Positions 6,446-12,756 of a stretch of DNA of 14,465 nt are shown piece after piece. The position numbers and the translations under genes were made by a program. The DNA is taken from assembly GCA_964630705.1 (NCBI GenBank), contig CAZVZH010000103.1, positions 1 through 14,465 on the forward strand. The letters are read 5' to 3'. The notes under the pieces were generated by a model, which saw only the letters and a list, made by a program, of their open reading frames with translations, had not been told where the DNA came from and made no database searches. The stretch comes from M3007 sp964630705 (lineage in GTDB: Bacteria > Bacteroidota > Bacteroidia > Chitinophagales > Saprospiraceae). Position 1 is the first letter of the stretch. The number at the start of each line of letters is the position of its first letter.

Positions 6446-7276
6446 TCAACCTGCCCACAAGGCCCTGGCGATGCGATCCCCCAGTCCCAGATGGGTGCTT
6501 TGCGAAAGCCGCACCCGGCGAAGGCCGGATTCGGCCGCCAGCGCAGCAAACGCATGAAAATTTCCGCCGGCATCGCGCTCTACAAAAACGCCTACAGACT
6601 GTTCGTCGCCGAGCGCTTGCTGCACCCGGCGTTCGACGTTCGTGCACACCGACACTTCCGGGTGATGCAGGGGCTTCATAGCGCGGCGGACGACCAAGTC
6701 GTCGCGGAGGCAAAGCCAGGCTAGTACGCCTTGTCCCGGAGCCGGAATGAATTCGCGGGGCTGGAGTTCGAGCATTTCAAGTTTGCGCTGTTCAGTAGGC
6801 CCAAGTGCCGCATCAGCAGCGGCCAGTATCCAGGCGTCGAGGGGGGCCTCGCGCAAGTCCTGGAAGGGTCCGGCCTGCGCATACAGGGCCAGGTCGGGCC
6901 GGATATCGAGTAGTTGCGCCCGGCGCAAGGCTGTGGCGGCGCCTACTTTGGCGCCCGATTTTAATTTGAAAATTTTACCGGCTTCAGCAGCCTCGGGCCG
7001 GTATGCCAGCACGTCGGCTGGTTGGTCGCGTTGCGAAAGCGCGGTAATCGCCAAGCCTTCGGGCAGCCGGGTTGGCAGCTGGTTGAGGGGTAAAAACGCC
7101 GCGTGCAGGTTGCCGCGCAGCAAGGCGGCAGTTATTTCTGAATCAGAGAAGGTTGTCGTTTCAGAAACATTGAAAAAAATAACCGCACTCTGCAAGCCCT
7201 GTTGCTGCAGCGCCGCCTGGGCCATTGCGGCCTGGCCCCGGGCCGCCGGGCAATCGAATAGTCCAATTTTCAACAT
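6446..7276 (-). CDS. HemC-like (porphobilinogen deaminase fold) protein lacking catalytic residues
   Basis: A 276-residue protein that aligns over its whole length with hydroxymethylbilane synthase, which joins four porphobilinogens on a dipyrromethane cofactor in haem synthesis. Conserved pieces: GAATALRRAQLLDIRPDL (112-129, matching GTSSLRR), FIPAPGQG (176-183, matching LPAVGQG) and LHHPEVSV..NVERR (203-217). Key residues are missing. The HSMKDVP segment with the catalytic Asp reads LPLNQLP (62-68). The LEGGCQVPIG segment that carries the cofactor cysteine reads LGDEQSVGVF (222-231). The N-terminal Arg of ATRQSP is also lost. It is therefore probably not a working HemC; a pseudoenzyme or repurposed paralogue is likelier. 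I chose the ATG at 7276 because GGAG lies 8 bases upstream; a GTG at 7285 that overlaps the bshA stop (GTGA) is the alternative. Confidence 0.8.
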   Translation of the reverse strand: MLKIGLFDCPAARGQAAMAQAALQQQGLQSAVIFFNVSETTTFSDSEITAALLRGNLHAAFLPLNQLPTRLPEGLAITALSQRDQPADVLAYRPEAAEAGKIFKLKSGAKVGAATALRRAQLLDIRPDLALYAQAGPFQDLREAPLDAWILAAADAALGPTEQRKLEMLELQPREFIPAPGQGVLAWLCLRDDLVVRRAMKPLHHPEVSVCTNVERRVQQALGDEQSVGVFVERDAGGNFHAFAALAAESGLRRVRLSQSTHLGLGDRIARALWAG

Positions 7277-7281
7277 AGCGG

Positions 7282-8424
7282 TCACTCCACTTTTATGGCG
7301 CTGCGTTCGAGCACTTCCTGGTAATAGGCTTCGTAGTCGGGCAGGATGTTGTTCAGGTCGAAGCGTTTGGCTTGGGCCAGGGCATTTTGCCGGAATTGTT
7401 GCAGCAGGTTTTCATTTTGCAACAACTCGATGGCCTGCCGGGCCATGCTGTCGATGTCGCCGGGGTCGCTCAGGTAGCCGGTGACCCCGTGGTGGTTCAC
7501 CTCGGGCAGGCCGCCGCTGTTGGAGGAGATAACCGGCACCTCGCAGGCCATCGCCTCCAGGGCGGCCAGACCAAAGCTTTCGCTTTCGGATGGGATGACG
7601 AAGAGGTCGCAGATGGCCAGCAGCTCCTCGATGGCGTCTTGTTTGCCCAGGAAACGGACGGCATCGCAGATGCCCAGCTGGCGGCAGAGGCGTTCGGCAT
7701 TTTGCCGCTCGGGGCCGTCGCCGATCATGAGCAGTTTGGAAGGCACCAGATCGTGCACTTTTTTGAAGATATAAATGACGTCTTCCACCCGTTTGACCTT
7801 GCGGAAGTTGGATGTATGCGCGAGGATGCGCTCGCCGTCGGGGGCAATTATTTTTTTAAAATGGTCTTTGTCAATCTTCCGGAAGCGCTCGAAATCAATG
7901 AAATTGTAAATCACCCGGATGTCGCGCTCGATGTTAAACAGGCGTAGCGTGTCGTCTTTCAGGCTTTGAGAAACGGTGGTCACGCCATCGCTCTTGTTGA
8001 TGCTGAACTCCACCACCGGGGCAAACGAGCGGTTGTTGCCCACCAGGGTGATGTCGGTGCCATGAAGGGTAGTCACCACCGGTACGTAGCGGCCTTGGGT
8101 GAGCAGAATTTTTTTGGCCATGTACGCTACTGCTGCGTGCGGGATAGCGTAGTGCACGTGCAACAAATCGAGGTTCTGGTACCGTACCACGTCGACAATG
8201 GTAGAGGCCAGCGCCGTATCGTAGGGCGGGTATTCGAACAGCGGGTAGTCCTCGTTGTCGACCTCGTGATAAAAAACGTTTTGGTGAAAATGGGCCAGCC
8301 GCACCGGGCGGCGGTAGGTAATAAAATGGACCTCGTGGCCTTTGCGCGCCAGACCCAGGCCCAGCTCGGTAGCAATAACGCCCGAGCCGCCATAGGTTGG
8401 GTAACAGACGATTCCGATTTTCAT
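7282..8424 (-). CDS. bshA: N-acetyl-alpha-D-glucosaminyl L-malate synthase (bacillithiol synthesis)
   Basis: A 380-residue GT-B glycosyltransferase (GT4 family) that transfers GlcNAc from UDP-GlcNAc to L-malate, the first step of bacillithiol synthesis in the cytoplasm. The N-terminus MKIGIVCYPTYGGSGVIATE (1-20) is the signature of BshA, including the glycine-rich donor loop. HGTD (121-124) and the retaining-enzyme E-x7-E motif in ESFGLAALE (282-290) are present, followed by the SNSGGLPEV nucleotide-sugar segment. The length is close to that of known BshA. The start is the ATG at 8424, since the family begins exactly MKIGI; the longer reading from 8457 adds 11 unrelated residues. It is the first gene of a close cluster: the next start is within six bases of its stop, or overlaps it. 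bshB and bshC are not in the window. A 162-bp spacer with a palindromic repeat precedes it. Confidence 0.93.
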   Translation of the reverse strand: MKIGIVCYPTYGGSGVIATELGLGLARKGHEVHFITYRRPVRLAHFHQNVFYHEVDNEDYPLFEYPPYDTALASTIVDVVRYQNLDLLHVHYAIPHAAVAYMAKKILLTQGRYVPVVTTLHGTDITLVGNNRSFAPVVEFSINKSDGVTTVSQSLKDDTLRLFNIERDIRVIYNFIDFERFRKIDKDHFKKIIAPDGERILAHTSNFRKVKRVEDVIYIFKKVHDLVPSKLLMIGDGPERQNAERLCRQLGICDAVRFLGKQDAIEELLAICDLFVIPSESESFGLAALEAMACEVPVISSNSGGLPEVNHHGVTGYLSDPGDIDSMARQAIELLQNENLLQQFRQNALAQAKRFDLNNILPDYEAYYQEVLERSAIKVE

Positions 8425-8493
8425 GATTATCCTGCGGGTATGCGTTTTGGACGGCACAGCGAATAAACAACAATTTTCCAGAAAAGGTCATTC

Positions 8494-8579
8494 GCAGGGG
8501 CGGCCCTTGCGGCCGCCCGGGTACAACGGCGGCCGCGAGGGCCGGTGTATTGCAGGGCGGCCGCGAGGGCTGCCCCTAC
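8494..8579. repeat. GC-rich palindromic (REP-like) repeat between the DUF1684 gene and bshA
   Basis: Two outer arms of about 27 bases (8494-8520 and 8552-8579) are inverted copies with a few mismatches; each contains GCGGCCGC or GGGGC-type motifs. A third, shorter copy (8528-8545, sharing CGGCCGCGAGGGC with the right arm) lies between them. The unit resembles the GTAGGGGC...GCCC palindromes scattered through many bacterial genomes. It can form a strong hairpin upstream of bshA and directly after the DUF1684 stop. The rest of the 162-bp spacer (8425-8586) shows no clear promoter. Confidence 0.8.
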
Positions 8580-8586
8580 GATGGGG

Positions 8587-9210
8587 TCAATGTTTCTTTT
8601 CGCCGCGGAAATTCTTTTCCCCTGCCGGTACGGGCATATCCAGGTGGTTTTCGGCCGGCGGAATCGGGCAGCTGTAGCCGTCGGAGTAGGCGCACCAGGG
8701 GTTGTAGGCCTTGTTAAAATCCAGCACCAGCCGGCCGTCCGGACTAATATCGCCCATGCGGAAATCCAGGTAACGGCCGCCGCCGTAGGTCTGGTCGCCG
8801 TTCGAGTGGTCTTTGAACGGCAGAAACAGGTAGTCGCGGTAGGCTTCCTGTGTGGCAAGTTGCAGGTTTTGGTAAACGGACAGTTGCCGGGGCACACCGT
8901 CTACCTCAAAATAGGCGATCCCGTAGCGCACATATTTCCGGGTTTGGCCGCTGTAGGTCGGCAGGTCGAAAGGTTGGGCTTCGGGCGTGCGTTCGAAGCG
9001 GGTGGCGATGCGCCAGGTTGGGTTGGGGGTGTAAAAATCGAGCAGGGCGGTGTCTTGGGCTTCGAGCGGCGAACGCGGGCTGGTCAGGAATTCCTGTTTG
9101 TAGTGTTCACGGTGTTGGCGGATTTCCGTTCGGTAATCCTGAACGGATTCCTGGGCGGCAAGGTTGGCCGCGAGGCAGCTGGCTGCGAGCAATAGTGTCG
9201 GACGGTACAT
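8587..9210 (-). CDS. Secreted DUF1684 protein
   Basis: A 207-residue protein with an N-terminal signal peptide (MYRPTLLLAASCLAANLAAQ, predicted cleavage near A-A-Q), so it is probably periplasmic. The mature part matches DUF1684. Its hallmark is a sequence rich in Tyr, Gly and Pro: FLPFKDHSNGDQTYGGGRY followed by LDF, then LVLDFNKAYNPWCAYSDGYS with the CPIPPAENHL segment near the C-terminus. The two cysteines in that last stretch are typical of the family. The molecular function is unknown. I chose the ATG at 9210 because the signal peptide starts cleanly there; an ATG at 9234 would add eight polar residues. The gene stands apart: the permease gene upstream is separated by a repeat-filled spacer, and a palindromic repeat follows the stop. 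Confidence 0.85.
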   Translation of the reverse strand: MYRPTLLLAASCLAANLAAQESVQDYRTEIRQHREHYKQEFLTSPRSPLEAQDTALLDFYTPNPTWRIATRFERTPEAQPFDLPTYSGQTRKYVRYGIAYFEVDGVPRQLSVYQNLQLATQEAYRDYLFLPFKDHSNGDQTYGGGRYLDFRMGDISPDGRLVLDFNKAYNPWCAYSDGYSCPIPPAENHLDMPVPAGEKNFRGEKKH

Positions 9211-9257
9211 GCGGTGGGTGTTTATTGTGCGCAAATTGGGTTGAATTAGTTTGTGCG

Positions 9258-9461
9258 GTTGATAGGTTTATAAAGTTGATGGGTTTATAAAGTTGATNNN
9301 NNNNNNNNNNNNNNNNNNNNNNNNNNNNNNNNNNNNNNNNNNNNNNNNNNNNNNNNNNNNNNNNNNNNNNNNNNNNNNNNNNNNNNNNNNNNNNNNNGTT
9401 GATAGGTTTATAAAGTTGATGGGTTTATAAAGTTGATGGGTTTATAAAGTTGATGGGTTTA
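9258..9461. repeat. 17-bp tandem repeat array interrupted by the scaffold gap
   Basis: Head-to-tail copies of GTTGATRGGTTTATAAA. Two copies and a partial lie before the gap (9258-9297), and three copies and a partial after it (9398-9461). The first copy on each side has A at the variable position and the others G, so the sequence on the two sides of the gap is the same. True copy number is unknown. There are no spacers, so it is not a CRISPR array. Confidence 0.92.
9298..9397. other. Scaffold gap (100 N)
   Basis: Exactly 100 N, a conventional gap size rather than a measured one. It falls inside the tandem repeat, which explains why assembly failed here. The two sides may even overlap, since both begin with the same repeat copies. 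Confidence 0.98.
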
Positions 9462-9476
9462 AGGAACTCGAATGTT

Positions 9477-9510
9477 ATCAACTCTATAAACCTCATCAAC
9501 CGCATAAACC
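9477..9510. repeat. Inverted copy of the tandem repeat
   Basis: Its reverse complement matches the left border of the array (9248-9280), including the unique TGCGGTTGAT start, with a few mismatches and one inserted base. The array is therefore enclosed by inverted ends, and the whole region 9248-9510 can fold back on itself. It ends 8 bases from the permease stop codon. Confidence 0.8.
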
Positions 9511-9518
9511 TGAAAAAA

Positions 9519-10748
9519 TCACTCCCGGCGTATGGCTTCCACAGGGTCGAGCCGGGCCGCCTTCAGTGCAGGGTAGGTGCCAAAGATAATGCCTACCAAA
9601 ATGGCGATGATGCTGATGACAAAAAATGTGTTCCAGGTGTACACGGCGCCGAAAGGCAAGTCGGTCAGCATTTGAATGATGGGCACGATAACCATGGTTG
9701 CCAGTACGCCGACCGCCAAGCCCAAAAAACTGCCAAAGGCCGACACGGTGATCGACTCGGCTAAAAACTGCCGCTGAATGTCGCGCCGGCTGGCGCCCAC
9801 TGCTTTGCGGATGCCGATTTCGACCGTGCGTTCATTCACCGAGATGAGCAGTACGTTCATTACCCCGATGCCGCCGACCAGGATCGAAATGCCGACAATC
9901 AAGCCCATGATTATCCGGAACAACAAAAAACCTTTTTCGGCCTGCTCCACCCGGTAATCGTTGCTGATTACCTGAACATCTGCGGCATGACCCGGAAAGA
10001 GTTGTTCCAACCGCGTTTCCAGTTGTTTTTTCACCACATTGATCTGCTCAGGGTCGGCAACATCAACGTAAGCGTCGGCAGGGTTGGCCCACAGCGCTGC
10101 GGAATCGAGCAGGCTGATCGGATAAAGGGCGGTGGGCGGCGCTTCCGGATTAGCCGCCCGGAATACGCCAATTACCCGCAGGCGTTGTGCTTTCCAAACC
10201 ATAGTTTTTCCGACCAGATCGTTCCAGCGTTCGTTGCCCAGCGCCTGTTTGGCCAAATGCTGGTTGACTACGGCCACTGAATCGGCCCCCTCAAGGTCGG
10301 CAGCTGAAAGGTCGCGACCGGCCAGCAACATGGAGTCGGACACCAATCCGGCGGTCGACGCCTGGAGCAGAGCGCCCAGGTTGCGGGTACTGGTGTCAAG
10401 TCGTACTTCGGCAGAGCTTCTGGAGGTCATCGCCGAGCGGGAAATGCCGGGCAAGCCGTCGAGCAACTGATGAAACCGCGCATAGTTGAGCAAGGCAAAA
10501 GTGTCTTTTTTCACCCGCACGCCGTCGACGGTCCGGTGCGACTCCGTGCGCAGCAGCAAGGTGCTGAGGCTGGTAGTTTCGGTGAGTTGTTTTTTGGCAA
10601 AATGTTCGAGGCCGTCAATAAACGAAAGGATGGAAACCAGGGCTGCCACGCCGATCACAATACCGAGCACCGACAAGGCGGTGTGGAAAAAATTGGTGCG
10701 GATGTTGTTCAGGGCGAGCCCGAACGAGATCAGGGTGTTTTTAAACAT
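9519..10748 (-). CDS. MacB/FtsX-type ABC transporter permease
   Basis: A 409-residue inner-membrane permease of the MacB family. The N-terminal part has the typical MFKNTLISFGLALNNIRTNF start and one transmembrane helix (about 21-44, LGIVIGVAALVSILSFIDGL). A large periplasmic MacB-type domain follows (about 50-275). Then come three helices (about 278-305, 335-355 and 372-392), with the conserved cytoplasmic coupling segment NERTVEIGIRKAVGASRRDI between the first two. It ends KAARLDPVEAIRRE, the usual tail. Such proteins work as dimers with an ATPase and often with a TolC-linked adaptor to move peptides, lipoproteins or drugs, or to transmit force. No ATPase or adaptor gene lies next to it here. 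The ATG at 10748 gives the standard N-terminus. Confidence 0.92.
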   Translation of the reverse strand: MFKNTLISFGLALNNIRTNFFHTALSVLGIVIGVAALVSILSFIDGLEHFAKKQLTETTSLSTLLLRTESHRTVDGVRVKKDTFALLNYARFHQLLDGLPGISRSAMTSRSSAEVRLDTSTRNLGALLQASTAGLVSDSMLLAGRDLSAADLEGADSVAVVNQHLAKQALGNERWNDLVGKTMVWKAQRLRVIGVFRAANPEAPPTALYPISLLDSAALWANPADAYVDVADPEQINVVKKQLETRLEQLFPGHAADVQVISNDYRVEQAEKGFLLFRIIMGLIVGISILVGGIGVMNVLLISVNERTVEIGIRKAVGASRRDIQRQFLAESITVSAFGSFLGLAVGVLATMVIVPIIQMLTDLPFGAVYTWNTFFVISIIAILVGIIFGTYPALKAARLDPVEAIRRE

Positions 10749-10772
10749 AGCCGGCTGAAGTTGTGGTTAGTG

Positions 10773-10902
10773 CCACACTACCGGAAATTTTGTTCTTCGG
10801 ATGAATTCAGACCTTCCAGGTTTGCGAACCCCGGAAAGTCTTTACCGAAAATACCCAGTAGTGTGGGTTAATGCACCGCTAGTTTAGGCCAAACATTTGG
10901 CC
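10773..10902. repeat. Nested inverted repeats between the methyltransferase and permease genes
   Basis: Three palindromic units. Outer arms CCACACTACCGG (10773-10784) and CCAGTAGTGTGG (10855-10866) pair with one mismatch. Inside them is an imperfect hairpin (10810-10840, GACCTTCC... paired with ...GGAAAGTC around TGCG), of a type I have seen scattered in Bacteroidota genomes. To the right is a perfect hairpin GGCCAAACATTTGGCC (10887-10902). The remaining spacer has only a weak 5-bp hairpin (10937-10949) just after the methyltransferase stop. None is followed by a clear T-run on the minus strand, so I do not call a terminator. I saw no good TAnnTTTG promoter for the permease. Confidence 0.75.
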
Positions 10903-10951
10903 GGCTACCGGGCTTTAGATCAAGCGCTTGTTTTCACCGACCCAGTCGGCT

Positions 10952-12109
10952 TTACAACAGTTGTTCCAGATAATGCTGACGCAGGCCGAACGCTGTTTTC
11001 AGCGCCGCCACCTGGGCTAGCGCCGCTGCGCGATCCTGCTGGTTTTTACCCTCCCGCAAAGCCGTAATCATCACGTTTTTTGCAGTATGCGCTGTCGAGA
11101 CAAACTCGAACACTTGGGTTTTGTAGCCCTCGGCTTCGAGCAACAGGGCGCGGATGCCGTCGGTCAGAATTTCCGCCTGGCGTTCTTCCAAAATACCGTG
11201 TCGGAGCATAGGCGCCAGGGTTTTCGGGGCCGCCAGGGCGCGCCGCACTTGCTTGTGGCAGCAAGGCGCCACCACCACAATGCCGGCCTGTGCGTGCAGG
11301 CCGGCGGCCAGCGCCAGGTCGGTGGCGGTATCGCAGGCGTGCAGGGCAATGAGCATGTCGAGGCGCTGCCCTTGCTGAAATTTGCGGATGTCTTCGGCTA
11401 CAAAACGGAGGCCCGAGAATCCGGCTTCTGCGGCGACGGTATTGCAAAAACTAACCAGATTTTCCCGCAACTCGATGCCCGTGATTTGCGGCTGAAGGCC
11501 GTGGTGGTTGTGCAAAAAATCGTAGAGCGCGAAGGTCAGGTAACCTTTTCCGCTGCCCATGTCGGCAATGCGGGCGGCGGGCGGCAGCGGGTGGGCGCGC
11601 AGCAAGCCGTCGATGATTTCCAGGTATTTGTTGATCTGCTTCCACTTGTCCTGCGAAGCAGAGAGCACGGTTCCAGCCGCATTGGTGATGCCCAGGCGGT
11701 GCAGCCAGGGCGCTGCGGGGTCGAGCAGGCGTTTTTTGGCGCGATCGTGCCGGGAATCGACGGGCGCAGTGTGGCTGGCTATTTTTGAAGTAAACGTTGC
11801 CTTGCCTTTTTTGGAAAAACTCAAACTGGAATCGCCTTCGGTGGTAAAGAGGTCGGCGTTTAAAAACGCGTTGCCGAGGAGTTGGGCGAGTTGTTGTTCG
11901 GCAAGTTCCGGCGGGTAGTTTTTAACCTCGTCGCGGGTGGCGTACCGGTAGGTGAAGGCGATGTGCGGGCCCGATTTCAAGTCCACCAGACGGAGGTAAA
12001 TATTTTTTAAATCTGCCGGCGCAGCAGCAGTGGGCTTGCTAAGGGTGCATTTCACAAAATGCCCAGCAGAATACGCCTCTTTAAAGTGTGCTAAAAAAGT
12101 GGAAAGCAT
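10952..12109 (-). CDS. Class I SAM-dependent methyltransferase, Methyltransf_32 type
   Basis: A 385-residue protein with a C-terminal Rossmann methyltransferase domain. Motif I is ARIADMGSGKGYLTFALYDF (about 180-199). The acidic strand end GIELRENLV, the VAEDIRKF segment, then HACDTATDLALAAG (257-270) and APCCHKQ (281-287) follow. The HACDTATD plus CCHKQ combination is typical of the Methyltransf_32 group, which also includes the methyltransferase-like part of eukaryotic GSTCD. The N-terminal 150 residues contain LKNIYLRLVDLKSGPHIAFT and TRDEVKNYPP and may bind the substrate. The substrate is unknown; RNA is possible but unproven. I chose the ATG at 12109 (MLSTFLAHFKEAY); a reading from 12169 would add 20 residues that lie in the upstream spacer. 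It follows the small membrane protein gene by 69 bp on the same strand. Confidence 0.87.
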   Translation of the reverse strand: MLSTFLAHFKEAYSAGHFVKCTLSKPTAAAPADLKNIYLRLVDLKSGPHIAFTYRYATRDEVKNYPPELAEQQLAQLLGNAFLNADLFTTEGDSSLSFSKKGKATFTSKIASHTAPVDSRHDRAKKRLLDPAAPWLHRLGITNAAGTVLSASQDKWKQINKYLEIIDGLLRAHPLPPAARIADMGSGKGYLTFALYDFLHNHHGLQPQITGIELRENLVSFCNTVAAEAGFSGLRFVAEDIRKFQQGQRLDMLIALHACDTATDLALAAGLHAQAGIVVVAPCCHKQVRRALAAPKTLAPMLRHGILEERQAEILTDGIRALLLEAEGYKTQVFEFVSTAHTAKNVMITALREGKNQQDRAAALAQVAALKTAFGLRQHYLEQLL

Positions 12110-12178
12110 GTAAAAAACAATGACCCCCAAATGGCTTTCAATGACCCCAGTGCCCTCCAAAAACCCCAACCTTCCCCG

Positions 12179-12601
12179 TTACAGCTGAGCGCTGCGCCCG
12201 CGCATGGCCGCTCGGCGGCGAAGTTCGTCTTCGATGGTGCGGAGCGTAAATTCCAGTTCGCCGCGGCTCTCGTATTTCCATTTTAAAAACCAGGCGCCGG
12301 CGATAAAGCCCAGCATACAAAGCCCGGTAACGGAAAACGCCAACTGAGCGGGCAAAACCCACCCGGCGAGGAGGCAAAAAACGCCGAGCAGTATCCAGCC
12401 GGCCGACATACCGCCCAGGAGCATGTTGAGGCGCCGAAGGCGGTCGAACTGGTCCATCCGCAGGCGCATTTGTTCGCGCAATTCGAGCAGGTGTTGCGCG
12501 CCAAAGTATTCGGGCCCCAGCTCCGCCAGCAGACGGAAGTCGTCGTTGGCCTCGCGTTCGAGGCGTTCGAGTGGCGACTCTTTTACTTTTCGGAACAACA
12601 T
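12179..12601 (-). CDS. Small two-helix membrane protein of unknown function
   Basis: I do not recognise this 140-residue protein. It has a charged N-terminal region (1-57) rich in Arg, Glu and Leu that looks helical and possibly coiled-coil (LERLEREANDDFRLLAELG and LELREQMRLRMDQFDRLRR). Two transmembrane helices follow (about 59-80 and 86-107) with a short turn. A second charged helical tail (ESRGELEFTLRTIEDELRRR) ends the protein. Both termini are probably cytoplasmic, judging by the many positive charges. The arrangement suggests a membrane-anchored helical scaffold, but nothing shows a specific role. The ATG at 12601 is the only reasonable start. It is divergent from the esterase gene (156-bp spacer) and lies upstream of the methyltransferase. 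Confidence 0.75.
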   Translation of the reverse strand: MLFRKVKESPLERLEREANDDFRLLAELGPEYFGAQHLLELREQMRLRMDQFDRLRRLNMLLGGMSAGWILLGVFCLLAGWVLPAQLAFSVTGLCMLGFIAGAWFLKWKYESRGELEFTLRTIEDELRRRAAMRGRSAQL

Positions 12602-12664
12602 GACAAGAGGTGGCGCTGGTAATTTTCTACTGTAACGGGTAAAGCTTCGAAATGGTTGCGTGGG

Positions 12665-12692
12665 TTGGGCTGCCGGGCTTTTTCTACCTTTG
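12665..12692 (+). promoter_or_regulatory. Candidate Bacteroidota-type promoter of the esterase gene
   Basis: TACCTTTG (12685-12692) fits the -7 consensus TAnnTTTG, and TTG (12665-12667) lies 17 bases upstream as a -33 element. The ATG is 64 bases downstream. The segment before the start is A/T-rich with no Shine-Dalgarno sequence, as is common in this phylum. Motif match only. Confidence 0.5.
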
Positions 12693-12756
12693 AGCAGCGC
12701 AAGTGCATAAGGCTTGTTTCGCGGTATTTTCCTGCAAAATAAAACAGAATTTTTTC

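Noticed and set aside
9258..9461. CRISPR array
   Set aside because: The 17-bp units are directly adjacent with no unique spacers, and no cas genes are seen.
10741..10748. TAnnTTTG-like promoter at the permease start
   Set aside because: It has a mismatch and overlaps the start codon itself, so it cannot drive that gene.
10937..10949. Terminator after the Methyltransf_32 gene
   Set aside because: The stem is only 5 bp and is followed by TGAAAA rather than a T-run on the minus strand.
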